Counted from the first letter of the stretch, positions 49,079 to 62,200 are shown. The stretch is DNA of 64,000 bases from Aptenodytes patagonicus (GCF_965638725.1 NC_134958.1:16681464-16745463); one strand, 5' to 3'. Made by a program: numbers and translations. The notes: generated by a model not told the origin, from the sequence alone.

Positions 49079-51214
49079 TGCGGCTCACCTGGCGTCGGGA
49101 CCTCCCCGCGAGAGGTTGGCGGCGGGCGGGCCGGGCTGGGAGGGGGGTGCTGGGCTGCGCTTCGGCCCCACGGAGCCCGCCCAGGAAGGATGGGCCGGGG
49201 CTCGGCACGGCTCGGGGCTGGGCTCTTGCTTCCGCAGGGAGCGGTGCCGAGAGCCATGAGGTGCCCCGGGGCGGGGCGGGCCGGGCCCGGCCCGGGAGGC
49301 GTGGGGCTGCGGGCCCGCGCTGGCGCGGGGAGGTGTCGCCGGCTCCTGGGCTGGGACCGGCCCGAGGAAGCACCACGCTAGCCGTGATTGCGTGGGCTTG
49401 TGTTTCGCTGGTTTCTCTTGAGAGCTTATGTTTGAAGACTTTCTCTTTATGCAGCTGCGGGCCTGTTTAGGCAAAAATAACGTTTGATAAGTGTGCGGCG
49501 ATTGCATGTGTGTGAGAGCGCAAACGTGTAGTGAGTTTGATCGAGTGCGAGCAGTGTAAGGTTCCAGCGGAGCTTTGGTGGAGCTCGGCGCAGCCGCTCG
49601 GCCCCCCCGGCCGCGCTGAAGGGCGGGTGGTGGTCTCCGCGGGCGGGAATCTGCTGCAGGCTTTCTCTTTCTCGTGGGCTTTTGAAAGCTTTGCTGAGGC
49701 ATATCTACTTATCTGCTGTTTCGGTTTGTTAGGTCTTGTAATGAAGCGTTCATTGCATTCGTGTCAGAATAAACCTTTGATTATTTTTTTAAATTTCATT
49801 TTCCTAAATAAAAGCAAAATATTTATTTATATGTTATTGGTGCTTCTCTGTTCGCGTTAACAAGTTGGCTTGTACATTCTTGCTTGGTCTGGCCAGTGAA
49901 TTCTCATAGTTTAGGAAGTATGCGTAAGTAATTGATGCTGATTTTTACCAATTTTACTCAGGTGAAATAGTAGTTCCTTTAATCAGCGCACATTATTTTA
50001 AAGATTAAAGGAAGAACAATCTAGGGAGAAGTAGACCTATTTGCATAATAGTTTTTTATTGGAAGTATTCTAGAAGTACAATACTAATGTTTTAAATCGT
50101 TAACAAATAAAGTACCTTTAATTATGATTTATTAGGCTGTATTTGTACCAGGTAATGGAAGGTGTTACCTCTTAGTTACCATTTCATTCACTTTCTGTAG
50201 GGAACGCTTGAAGTTATTTTGTCAATATTAGATGTTACAGCTGCTATTAAATCTTCAGATGAGGCAGAATCTGTGAATTTAAGTACATCTAAACCAGTTT
50301 AAGTCACAGCAATCCTCTTGTTTTGTCTTTTCATTCAGAAACTGCATATTGATGAAAAAATGAATGAGGGTTCATTTTATTTAATCTTGGTTAAACAACC
50401 TTTTATGCAAATTAAATCCTGAATCCTACGAAGATTTGTAACACCATCCTCTTCTTTCTTTTCAAAATGCACTTGAAGTATTTAAATAATACTTTGCTTA
50501 ACTAGTTATCAGTTAACAAAGACTAATATCCATGTATTTAAAAGTTAAGCATGCACAGAAATCTAAAAGAAAACACAGTTTGGACTGATAATTGCATGTA
50601 TGTTTTAGATATATAATGCTGCTGTTGCACTTCGCACCAAGATTTTATAAAAAGAACAATCTTAAATAAGAAATGAATATATATTCTTGCTTATACTATC
50701 TTCTGCGATAACATTTGTATTAACATCAAATACATTAAGATTGACTGAGGTTAACAAATGAACTCTTTAGCTTAACTTTAGACTACAGAAACAGATTTTC
50801 GTGAGTGTTTGTATAACATTTAAACAGTGCATGAAGAAGTCCTAAATGTATTACATTTGTATTCAGCAGTGCAATGAAGTCTCAATCAGGGCTGTCAGTT
50901 TTACTGTGGTAAACTGTTGTACAAATACACACAAAACCCACTGGTTAGGTTCTAGTACTGGTGAAGACAAGTTTACTGTGTACAATTTCAGGAAAGAAGA
51001 TGAGAGGGCTAACAAATACAGCACTTGCACTGTTTTATAGGGGTTGCTTGACTTACTTAAACCTCGCTGCTTGTTGGATGATGTCATGTAGATGTCAAAG
51101 CTGTACACCTAACCCACCCCCAGATAAAAAACAACCAACAGAACCAAAAGTGGCCTTAAGACTTATTCTCAGTCATCCTCCTGCCTCAAGGCACAATAAG
51201 CTATTATGAAAACA

Positions 51215-52340
51215 ACCTTGATGGATGTTTACCTAACCTGTTCTTAAAGCCTTAAACACAGATTCCACTCATTCCTCAGGCAGTCTAGTCCTTAACTATC
51301 CTTTTTTGAATGTCTAGATTAAATCCCTTTTCCTGCAATTTAGCTGCCTTATTCAAAGTGAATGTAAAGGACAGTGTTCCCTTTCTTTTTGCAGCATCCT
51401 TTTACATAAACTAAGACTGTTACAATATTTTTGTTCAGTCTTTTATTTTTTGATAAATAGCATGGATTATTTAATTTTATTAATCAGAGTTCTGAAACAC
51501 ATGATGGTTTGTTGTTGCACCTCTCTAGCTCCTGTCCAATCTTTCCACAACTTCTCAAAGTTATGTTGGTGAAAACACTTCTGATGATGCATCTCAGTAG
51601 GATGTATGCCTTTTTCACCCTCATGAACTTGTTGACGTGTTTTGCTTGTGATCCACTCTACCTATTGGTTTCTTTTCTGCAAGTTTATTACAATTTCTCT
51701 TTTCTGTGCAGTTGATTATTTCTTGCTAAGTGTAGAACTTTGCACTTATGTTTATAGAATTCTCCCCCCCCCCAAAGATTTTAAACTCTAGTCTTGACTT
51801 CTGCTCTTTGTAGTACCTCTCAACCTGGTGTCAGCTACAGATTTGTAAGCATAATCTCTAAGCCTTTACCCAAAGATATTACAATATTGAAGTGTATGAG
51901 GAATTTTATTTGATATAAACGTACAGTTTGATAGTAAACTACTAATAGTGATCCTCTGAGTACAACCAGTTTTGCACCAGATTTATGTAGTTTCTGTCCA
52001 GATCAAATTTCTTTATCTTCCTTATGAAAATGTCAATGGAACAGAATGTCAAAAGCCTTGCTGAAGTGAAGATCTTCAGTTTATTCATGTCTGTGGAACC
52101 ATAAATGGAAATTAGGTTGGTTTGATAGATTGTCATGGACAAATCATGTTCATTGTTATTTATCACTTTGTTATTTTCCAGGTATCTACGAATATTTTGA
52201 ATTTGTCCAGGAATTTTAATTAACTTGGCTGGTTTCTAATTTCCTGTTTGTTTGATTGTTTGTGTTTTTAAAGAAAAATACTCTATTTGTCCTTTTGTAG
52301 TCTCTTGAAACGTCTCCTAGTTTTCGAAGAGAAGATTGTT
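51215..52340 (-). mobile_element. Ancient CR1-type LINE fragment (~1.1 kb)
   Basis: Reverse-complement CR1-family sequence recognisable along its length: TTTACCTAACCTGTTCTTAA, TTAAATCCCTTTTCCTGCAA, TTTTACATAAACTAAGACTG, GCTTGTGATCCACTCTACC, TTTGCACTTATGTTTATAGA, AAAAGCCTTGCTGAAGTGAA, TAGGTTGGTTTGATAG and AATCATGTTCATTGTTATTT correspond in order to the 3' half of the CR1 reverse transcriptase gene and 3' UTR. Minus-strand frames contain short relics such as NLVQNWLYSEDHY, reminiscent of the RT LVQNWLENR segment. Many substitutions and stops; inactive. Confidence 0.8.
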
Positions 52341-55300
52341 TTATACCATTAGGTTCTGAAATTTGTGGTAAAGTTTGATTAGGAAATGGTAATAGACTTT
52401 CAAAGAGGGAGAAATGTTTGGCCCAGGTATTCATATTTAAACAACAACAAAGACAGAAGTCCAAAACTGTGCTCCTGTACATTCTTTTTTTGTCTGTCTT
52501 GTATGAGACACCTGAAAGTTGTGAACGTCATTAGGTTTTTTTAATGTTTTTCCCTGGGCTCTGTAATTTTGCTTTTTTCTGCATCGAAGATTATCCCAGT
52601 TTCAACAGTGCTGACCAGTCTATTGCCAACCTCACACTGAAGCATAATGGAGGACCAAACACTAGCTATTTCATCCTCTTTTACAGCTTAATGCAGTTGG
52701 TATACTCTGTGCAGTTTTAACATGATTGGGCTCTGTAAAAATGCAGTGATATTCAATGTTTTTAAAACATAGAGAAGTAGTTCTTTGCCTTTTTTTTTTT
52801 GTAAGGAAGCCTCCTGGCTAGAGCATTCACCTAGAGTTGAACAGGCTGTCCCAGTTTTCTCCTCTTCACACAGCCACCCATTTGTCTGTATCCCCTTCTA
52901 AAAAGCCTTCTAAAAAGAAGAGATGTTGATTTAAGGAAAGGGGAGGGGTTGGGGGTGCTGGAAGGTCACTTCCAAATAAAGTACCTACAATTAACCAGGA
53001 TCCTGTCTCATTTGAGACACATTGCTCTTCCATGTCTTTTTATCAGCAAAGCTGTATGCAGTTCTCTGCTTAACATACTGGTTGTTTAAAAACGGATTTT
53101 TGCAATGTGTGTATTTCACTCTTGTTTGTTTCCTTCAGAAATCCAAGTTTCTAATACAGTGTTTTGGATTCTATTTTGGGTGCTGACTACATCAAAGCTA
53201 GTTATTACAGCAATAAATGATGCAATGACTCAGTTCCTTTTTGGATCTAACCCTTTTTTTAAAAAGAGTGAGACATAGGGCTGATGCTAGATTAACTGAA
53301 ATCAACAGGAAGAGTCCCTTTCACTTTGAAAGACACCGAGTCTTGTCCCAGTTCTCGTGTTACATTGCCTGGTTACTACAGTTTCAGACTTTGCTTTTAG
53401 TAATTCCTGGTATCAATCTGACTGTATTCAAACCTCTGACCAAGCTTACATTTAAAAATTATTAGCTGGTATGTTTGCTGCATTATTTCTCTCCTCTGCA
53501 GACAAAGCAAGAACAAATAATACCATGTAAGACATTTTCAGTGAATGCCTGACTATAGATACATTTTCAGATTAGGAATCACTGGTAATTTAATATGCAT
53601 CACTGCTATAAAAAATAGCTTTTTCCACTCCAAATGTACAGTTTTCTTTTTGATGTATTATTGATATACTGTATGATGAGCAGTCAGAAGGTGGCTGTAG
53701 AAATGAGTTTCTGATCTCTGAGTAGCTCTCGTTACAATTCTTCTATAGAACAGCAAGGAGAGCATAATCTACTTGTAAATCAAACAAATATTTTCCTTTA
53801 TTTTACTACTGAAAGTATATGTACGTGCTAGGAAATGGCTATTGAATTTCTTAGTGTAAAATCAGATCATTAAATGCAGGATGCTTTTGTTTGTTTTAAA
53901 CCTAATTGCCCTAAAAATAGCTGCTGATTCATCATTAAAATGCAAAAATATATTTGGCCTCATTATTGTACAAGCACTGAAAGAATATAAAGGAATATCT
54001 CTTGTGATCGTTCTATTAACAGGTTGGTGGCGTATTTGGGTTTTGATAAGAAAAAGACCCATTAAAAATACCATCAACAAAGTAGCTATTTCTAAGTAAT
54101 TTATATATACCACGCCTTCTTAATTATATGACCATTTAAATACTTAAAATATCTTACTTAGAATATCTAACTGCTTGAGACTATAGTAGGAACTTGCATA
54201 ATTTCTGAAGTAATGTGTTGCAAAAATGCTGATTCTAACAGCCTTATCAGGCTGTCCAATATGAAATTAAATGAGTGACTAGTGGGTCATTTCTGTATCT
54301 ATGTTTTACTGTAATGTAGGGTATTTTGTTCTTCCATATATCTTAAAAATATACAGTTACCTGAGTGGTGCGTGTTATTTTCCAGAGCTTTTGAAAGCTC
54401 TTAGATCAGTCACATTAGAAAATTTCCTGTATTTATCATCATAAAATATATAGCACAGACAGCTGTTGTTTTATTTTTGACTTTGCAAATGCATCAGTCT
54501 TTTCTTGTTTCCTACTAGCAATTTTTCATAACACAAATCTTGCAGCATTTTTTACCTCTTCCCTGTTTCTCCAGTTTTCACTGGTAAGATCTTCATCTGG
54601 ACTGATGGGAGCTGTGATAATTTGTATCATCTGAATATTAATCCTGCAATTGCTGTGATATGTTTTTCTGTGTTATCCTCGCAACATACTGCCACGAGAG
54701 GCTTTGCAGTGTATTAATATACTAGTAATTGTAAATTGACTTAACACTTAAACATTTAAATATATGCTTAAGTATCGTCCATTTTAAGTCTACACAACTA
54801 CATATGATGTAAATGTCAAGGATGGGCTGTTACATCTGGATTAATACCTTGGCTGCAGGTGATTTTGAGCTCCTCCAGAAGCAGTATTTGTGACAGGAGA
54901 TACATACTCCTGTATATAGGCAGGAGATTTATAAGTGTATGCTATTCATACTGTCCTGGACACTACCAGGCTTGCAGCTGACAGAGCTCTGAGCAAAGAC
55001 ATTTCTTTCTGAAAGTGTGCAGCTTGCATCTTGGCCACGTGCCCAGTGGGACTGTGTTCCAGAAGCTGGTGTTTGCATCTGGAAAAAGCTGTGCCTAGCT
55101 TTCATTCATGAGCGAGCAAACTGAAACAGCACTCCTGCATAGAACTGTGTCCAACTATGAAGCCAAGGTGCTGAAGGTACCTCAGGATAGGGGCTTGCTT
55201 TGATTTTTGTCTCTCTGCTAGAAACGTAAAGTGCAATCTCCTGCTGGTTGGCGTATTTTGATCTTAGGTAAGATAGTTTCTTCTCCATGTCTTTAGTTCT

Positions 55301-55890
55301 GCCAGGCCCTGGGGTGCACATATAAATGGTTTTGTTTAGCTCTAGTTGGAAGAAGTTGAAGAGTTCAGTATGAATTGATGACACCATAGCCTGAAAGCTA
55401 TTCTGAAATTGGCATTAATGATTTAGAATGAATCGATTAAATCTTTTGGTTTTCTGTAGCTAAGAAGTGTGAAAAGGAGAATCTTTTGTTTCTGTCCAAG
55501 GAATCAATAAAATATTTTCAAGACAACTGTTTATCTCCCCGAGATCCTAAAATAATGGCAGAAGTAACTTTAATAAATGTATCAAAGGGCATAGATAGAA
55601 GTTAAAAAAAACCCCAACCCTATTTAAAAATAATTGTGAATAATTCTGGACATTGAAGTGCATTTTCTTCATCACTTCTCTTTAAAAATTGTGTTAATAA
55701 CCAGTCAATAATTGACAAACTAATTTCTATCAAGTGTTAATTTAAGGGTGAGCTGGCCCACAACTTACTAGATTCTTGTCAGCTGGTGGTCCATAGTGAA
55801 ACAGGAATTAGGAAATCATAGCTAATAAAGATCCTAGGAATTCTGCCTTCAGTTTCTTTTAATTTAAGAATTAAATTAATCTTTAATAAT

Positions 55891-55917
55891 CCTTTCCTCC
55901 TACCCAAGGAGGAAAGG
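55891..55917 (+). repeat. 10-bp inverted repeat, 7-base loop
   Basis: CCTTTCCTCC and GGAGGAAAGG are exact reverse complements around TACCCAA. Confidence 0.9.
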
Positions 55918-56740
55918 TCTACCAAATCATGTACAGTTAAAGCATTTACAGATCATCTGGCCACTCTGACTTTGCACTGGGAGAAAATCAAGACTGACTA
56001 TACTTACCCTGCATTGTTTTTTAATTTGTGAACGGAAATTTTTAGCCACTCTATAGCCCCTTGTTTTTTGTTTTTGATATGGTCTTTGTATGTCTTTCAG
56101 TTGGTGAGCATAGAGTGACTGCGCATTTTCTCTGCCAAGAACTATCTTTCTGTCATCTTTGGCATGAGTATTCAAAACAATTATTAAGTAAATAGGTAAA
56201 TACATGACTAGTTGGCGTATTATTTTATTGGTATTAGCCTCTGATCAGCTTATAGAGAACGTTCCTCTGTCTCATTTCTTAAGGTAATCCAGCCAAATTT
56301 CATTAGCTACCTCTCATATATGCTATGTTCCCTTGGGTGTCCTGTTAAGATTTAGAGTTCATCTTTTCTGAATACATATAAAAAAAGATGGATGAAGTAG
56401 TTGTAAGACTACATCAGGAATAATTTTTACACTAGCATTGAACACCCCCACCACCCCGAAAAATATTTAGATTAAAATAATGTACAGACATGTTTGCTTT
56501 TTTCATGTCTACATGTTGTTGGCTGTTGGTCATTTTCTTAATTACATAGTTTATTGAAGTTATCCTACTGCTTTCTACCTGACAAATACCCGATATATAC
56601 CAAAACTTTTAGTCATTAATATTCAAGTGCACATTCTTTATATTTTACTCTACTTTTTTTCACCTTGCTCCTATTAGTCTGGTCTTCAAGGTCATTCAGT
56701 TCTTCCCATGTATTGTCTTGATTTTTTAAATTTTTTTTTT

Positions 56741-57012
56741 TCCCTGGCAGATTTTTATTTATGTATTTCAACTTCGGTTCCAGTCATTAATGAAAAATAT
56801 TAAAATTGCTTACAGAATCCAGCCATTAGTGACCTCCATCGTATATGATACAACCTTCTTTTCACTGTCTGTTGCTATCTCCTGTTGAGCATTTTAGTCA
56901 TGTTTCTGATTTTTATACTGCTCCCTGTTCTCCCCAGTTTCAGTGGTTATTTCATATGTGACCCAATGTCATTGTTTACTGAAGTCTGGCTGGATGTGAC
57001 ATACTGTATTTC
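56741..57012 (-). mobile_element. Ancient CR1-type LINE fragment
   Basis: Another reverse-complement CR1 coding relic: TTCCAGTCATTAATGAAAAA, AGCCATTAGTGACCTCCATC and TTGTTTACTGAAGTCTGGCT match in order the conserved CR1 stretches for FINDLD-, GLV- and TEFSKAFD-type RT segments. Divergent and short. Confidence 0.6.
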
Positions 57013-57744
57013 CTTGATTTAAAAAATAAAAAACAACCAAACACCAAAAAAAACCTGTAGAAAAAGGTAGCGAGTTAATGCTGGATGACCTGTATTTTTG
57101 TCTTTATTGAAAGTAGAAATGAATTATTATTTTGGTTCTGGAACCACACGAAATCACCTGTGATCCTTTTTTCCACCTTCACTGTATGTGGGTCTCACTT
57201 TTTCCTGTGCTCTCACATAACGTGTAAAGCTGAAAAACTTGTTTATTTTCATGTCATTTACATGGTCTAGCACCTTTTGCACTTTGTTTCTACACTTTGA
57301 CAGATTCGGATACTCCTTTGCTTAGTAATCTTTTCTCCTGCCCCTAGAAATATATCTTCCTTTGAGGTAGGCATTTATTGAGGTAGAGTCTTTCCTTAAA
57401 GCCTTTTTTCCTTGTTTGAGAAATAGTTTCCATATTGTTTTATCCACTTTTGATTTAAGGAAATTCCATTCAGAAACTCATTCAATTAATAGTCTCAAAA
57501 TGCATTTTTTCCCAATGACCATTTCTTTGCATGAAGGTTGTTTAGCTGCTCCAAAACACCTGAGAACTCTTGTATACTGATGGCTCTGGTGGCAGTGCAT
57601 TCTGAGCAAGATCTTTATCAGACCGCACCTATCTGCTCCAAAATCTTGGGTTTATGTATCTGTTGGTCACTGACAGTATACAATCCTTTTCTATCCAGTG
57701 TTTTAAGCCGGAAGTGTTTTGAATGTGTATGCTAACATTGATGA

Positions 57745-57990
57745 CGGGTCATCTCTGGCAGAAAGATACGGTGGCCTTTGGCAGACTTGGGCAGTTACAA
57801 AGTTAACAAACACTCAGGCTTTCTGCTAAATGAGAGAGTTGACAAAGTTGTGATGCTTACTGTGCTGTTCGGTAGGTGTGAGACCTGGCTGCTGTACAGA
57901 AGGCACGTACCTCAGCTGGAGAAGTCCCTTACAAGGTATATTGACATCAGTAGCGTAGAGGTAAATAGGAAGTTTCACCTGTGCGTAAGT
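57745..57990 (+). pseudogene. Possible non-LTR reverse transcriptase C-terminal relic
   Basis: One frame reads VAFGRL, then after a frame change CETWLLYRRHVPQLEK appears at about 57880-57930. This resembles the LLYGCETWTLYRRH-LEKFH motif that follows the RT domain in RTE-like and related non-LTR elements. Too decayed and short to assign a family. A chance match remains possible. Confidence 0.4.
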
Positions 57991-58329
57991 CAGTAAGTGC
58001 ACTGCTGCAGCAAATGCAAATTAAATTCCTATTTCTAAAGAGAGCAAATGCGATTTGTCTGCATTTCCTAGCAGCTGCACCTATTGTTTGGCTCTGAGAA
58101 AGGCAGTACGGTACACTACTAATGCAGTTCTTGGAGCACCAGGCTGGCCGATGGTGAAGGACCGGCGCAGTGATCTAACGCAGGCGGCCATGGCAGCCCA
58201 GGCAGCACCACAGAGAGGCCTGGTAGCTCACGGTTCAACTCCGACGGCTTAGCTACACCTGAGCGATGCTAAAGGAAGAGACGTCACTGGGTAGAAAACT
58301 AATGCTTCTGTACAAGATCTAGGAGAAAT

Positions 58330-59215
58330 GCAGCGACGGCAGCCAGTGCCGCTGCCCGCGAGTGAGGCTGGCCGGGGCAGTAGCGGCTGCCTGCCGCCGC
58401 CCCGCCTGAGCCGCCTTCCCCGACGTCTGCTCAGATCTTCGTTGTCCTCTTCAGGGCAAGCGGGCGCTGAAGGCGGCGGCGGCGTTTCCGTGCCGAGGGG
58501 CTCCCGGCCCGGGCACCTGAGGGCGAGGGCAGCCCCGCGGTGCGCTACCGCTTCCGCCCAGCAGGGGGCGGGGCCCCGCCAGCGGCACCTGACGGGAGGA
58601 GGGGCGCGAGCCGGCGCGACTGCGCTTTGCGGACTGCTGTAAAGCAGCGCCGAGTGTCGCGCTGCGTCTGGGGAGGGAGCGGCGGCGGCGGGGGCTGCGC
58701 GGGCTGCGCAACAACAAAACGTCGCCCGCCTCGCGGTGTGTCACCGGGGCCCGGGCGGCTGCGGCCAGGCCGGGGGGGCAGCGGTGCCGCGAGGGGCGGG
58801 CGGCAGGGCAGGGCGCCGCCGAGGAGGAGGCAGCGGCCTCCCGGGCCGCGCCAGGCAGCGACGCGGGGTCCCTGCGGTGCCCGCTGGGGCCGCTTCCTCC
58901 CCTCCGGCCCTGAGCAGGGCGCTGGCAGCACCCACCTCTTCCCCCTCGGCCTTACTGTCTCAGGTACGGGGGGCGCGGCGGGGGCTGTGGCGTTGCCCCG
59001 CACCCTGTGGGGCATTATCTCCCGGCGGGTGGGGCCCGCCGGGGCCGGGAGGGGGGCGGTGGGCTCCCCGCTTCTCCCCGGCCCCGCCCCGCCCTGCCCC
59101 GCACCGACGGCGGCAACGGCGGCCGGCCGGCCGGCCGGCGGGGCGGGCCGCCTCTGCCGGCGGACCTGGCCGGAGGGGCGCGGGGGCAGTTAGGCGGATG
59201 GGAACTTCAGGCTGA
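58330..59215 (+). promoter_or_regulatory. RNF111: CpG island, probable RNF111 promoter and non-coding exon 1
   Basis: Very GC-rich, CpG-dense block. By synteny the next forward gene after SLTM should be RNF111 (Arkadia), a RING and SUMO-targeted ubiquitin ligase acting in TGF-beta signalling, whose first exon is non-coding. The large first coding exon of RNF111, which would begin MSQWTPEYNELY, is not in the window. A good donor, CTCAG/GTACGG, at 58964 could end exon 1. A CRE-like ACGTCA lies at 58281. The island itself is seen directly; the RNF111 assignment is inference. Confidence 0.6.
59118..59138. repeat. (GGCC)n microsatellite
   Basis: About five GGCC units inside the second CpG island. 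Confidence 0.9.
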
Positions 59216-59220
59216 TTCCG

Positions 59221-59240
59221 CCCCCCCCCCCCCCCCCCCC
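59221..59240 (+). repeat. 20-base poly-C run
   Basis: C20 at the downstream edge of the second CpG island, just before the drop to AT-rich sequence. Confidence 0.95.
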
Positions 59241-62200
59241 AGTGCCTCATTGACGCACAAAGCAGTATCTTCACTGCGGGAAGCCGCAGCACTCTTTTGG
59301 GTTTTGTTTCCTTGAAAATTTGTCACAAATTTTCCCTTACGGAAATGAGTTTTATTTGTGTGCGTAATAGGGTTTGTTACAACGTCATTTGTTTTGTTGG
59401 CAAAGCTGGTATTCTGTTTCTTAACCCATATTAAAAAAAATCATTGTCAGATGTTTTTTGTCCGATAAACAAGGAAGCAACGTTCATTTGGAAATGTAGG
59501 CCGGGATCTACAGCGGTGCATGGGTTTGTAACTCTTATTGAAATGGACAGGTGTTAAGGATCTATGTACTTTTTTAAGTGTCTTGTGTTTTGGTGATTAG
59601 GGCTGAGCATACATTCGTGGAATTTTTGTTTTGTTTGAGTAAGCTTTTCCATGGCTTGAAATGGTTTTGTGAAATCTTTAGCAAGGCCTGCGTGCTTTAG
59701 CTGATTAAATGATACCCTTAATTCCTGATACTCGGGTACTCCTCCAAAAGAAGGCATAATGCAGGAGGTAAGATCTTGCTGTAACAGCCCAACTTTATTT
59801 GATTTTAACGCAATTACTTCAGAAACAAATATTTGACAAAAAAGATAAGAATTAACTGCTCAGCATGGAGACTTAGGTAGCATTTGTCATGGTGGAATAT
59901 CTGTATTATAAACTAATAAAGAAAAACTAGGTTTTCAGGTGGTGAAATAAGGCCTTACATTGTCTTTGTTGTAACCAGTAAAAAATTCCAAAGTTAGATT
60001 AATTCTGGATGCTTAGTAGAAATATTTTTGAGGAAAATTAGTATTTAAAGAATTGGAATATTTTGCCAGTCTTAAAAACAGAAATTAAAGCTTCTAATAG
60101 TTCACATACCTGTAGTCCTTGCTATCAAAGTAGTTTTCCACCAGTTCAAATGTTTTTACTCTTTTTTTTTTTTTTTTGATAGAGGGACTACCTGAGGCAA
60201 AAAAACCCCAAACAACTAAAAACCTGTTAGCCAACATTATCACCAATTCAGATTTGTACTCTTGCTGATGTGCAAGGGTTGATAGGGAAAGATGTGATCT
60301 TGGTTCATTTGATAAAGTGAACATCTGGTCACCTGTCTCATACTGTCATCCACGGTATAAAATGACCTACTGAATTCATAAGACAGGAGAGGCTGCGTGC
60401 ACATTTTGCATTTCACTTTACTTAAATAAAAGTGTGTAAGACACCAAGCTTCCTGTTTTAAAACTCTTGAAGTCTTGCATATTTAAACATCTGTTTATTT
60501 TTATTGATGGTTGAAGCCCTGGCAGCTACAGCGGTGGTTGTGTCTAGTATTGGGAGCCTGGGGGTGAACAACAGCTCTTAGTATTCATGCGTATTTCACG
60601 TGTCCTTTCAAAATCTGGATGGGAACATTCTGACCTTTCAGAACTGTGTCTTTTATGAAGCAATGGCTTTTGTAAAAGTGTATTATTAAGAGTGTATCTT
60701 AATATATCTGTGACTTGCACTTTATCTTCAAATTAATAACTTTGTAGACCTACATAACCAGATCAGTGATAACTCCTTGTCTTTCAGTGGAGGTGGCCAT
60801 GTTGCAATAACATTTAGCTGACAGCAGTTACTGCCTTTTTTCCCCAGATGAAGAATCTTTCATTTCAGTTGTTTATACTTCCTCTAATGGTGAGGACATT
60901 CTTTTGAGAAGATACAGGTAATAGCGTCCCCCTCCCTAGCTGATGAACTATGGAGGCTTAGATGTCAGGCAGTTGAATAAATGGGGAAAAAATTGCTTGG
61001 GGGGGATGGGACAGGGAACAGGATGATTTAATTCACATGTAAACAATGGGGATAGTATAGAGAGATGGATTTGCCATAGGCAGATGTTGTCTAAAGATTT
61101 CCCCACAGGTTTACTAATGTGCAACCTCCTTTAGGTCAGTTTTATCACCAGATCTGTAGTGCTTTAGCTGTTTGCATGTCAGTGAGGTTGAGAAGAGATT
61201 CAGAAACATGTATATTGAGTAATGTTGTATGGGACACATGTACAACATAAGGACAGGATAATTGCTCCCAGTCGTAGTCTCTTAAGTTTTGTCAGTGTAA
61301 GTTACAGTGATCAGCTGCTTCCAAAGTCTACAGTGCTCTTAAAAGAAACATAAAATGTATCCGCGGCCAAAGTGTTATGCTAGTGAACTTCCTTCAGGCT
61401 TAAGTTTAGATTAGTGTTTTTCTTGGTGGGCTGATGTCAAGCCTAACAGAGACCCCTAATGGAGCAGAGGGGAAGGAAGAAAGGAAAACATTTCTTTCAC
61501 TAACCCAAAATTTTGCTAACCAGATTTTTTTTTTTCCTGTTTTATATGTTTTATATAGTTTATGCTATTTAGAAAAGTAACTACTGTGAATTAAAGTGAT
61601 GTCTTCCTTATTAAGTGTTTACCAAGTGAAATCTGAGAAGGCTAGTTCAAGACTTTACTAGCAAAAGAGTTCCTTCTGTATTTTTTTTGCCAGTAAAGTA
61701 CAGTCCTAATACTTGGCTACTGTCAAGTAAAATGTTTGATTTTACCCACTGCCACTTGGCTCTACTGGGTGAAGAGTGGAGAAGTCTGCTGCACTGTCCT
61801 TCCCTCTTAAACTGGTAGATCTACTCAGTTTAGTATCTGAAAAATCCCCTACTTCTCACAGGTTTCCTGAAGAACAGCATAAAACTGTCCTAATGGTTAA
61901 TTTCATAGTTCTCACTTGCAAGGTTCTTGTTAGCAGTTGTGGCAAAGATCATGTCTTTCTTTGCTCCTCAAAGCTTTGTCAGGAAGTGTTTGCAAAATGA
62001 CACTGCATAAGAACAGTTGCACATACCTCAAAGGTCAAAACTGCCATGGGGACTAAGAAATAATTTTTTAAAATTATTTTTTATGGCTATGTAACTCAGA
62101 ACTTCCCTAGCTGTCTCTGGAAACAATACTCTTAAACTTGGTTGAAGCAGAATTCCTAGTTAAGATCTTAAGCTCCAATAAAAAAGTGTATTTTGTCATT

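Larger units (their letters stand above)
48305..49650. promoter_or_regulatory. SLTM: CpG island, SLTM promoter
   Basis: GC-rich, CpG-dense block starting inside SLTM intron 1, covering exon 1 and extending about 650 bases upstream. An NRF1-like GGCGCAGGCGCAC at 49066-49078 and a YY1-like GCGGCCATTTTAG overlapping the start codon (48957-48969) are visible. No TATA box seen. A (CCCGG)n microsatellite lies at 48456-48476. Large open frames here on both strands are composition artefacts. Confidence 0.85.
49651..58329. other. SLTM-RNF111 intergenic region
   Basis: AT-rich DNA upstream of SLTM. It contains the ancient CR1 fragments at 51215-52340 and 56741-57012, a possible reverse-transcriptase relic at 57745-57990 and an inverted repeat at 55891-55917. 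No supported protein or RNA gene. Confidence 0.7.

Noticed and set aside
48271-49702. Several 100-250-codon open frames on both strands over the first CpG island
   Set aside because: Stop-poor because of extreme GC content. Only the minus-strand SLTM exon 1 segment has family similarity and a correct donor.
53290-53350. Sequence vaguely like an old amniote repeat (GAAATCAACAGGAAGAGTC)
   Set aside because: Too short and degenerate to assign without a library search.
58328-59315. Open frames up to 217 codons on both strands in the second CpG island
   Set aside because: Low-complexity Gly/Arg/Pro/Ala translations typical of GC-rich promoter DNA.
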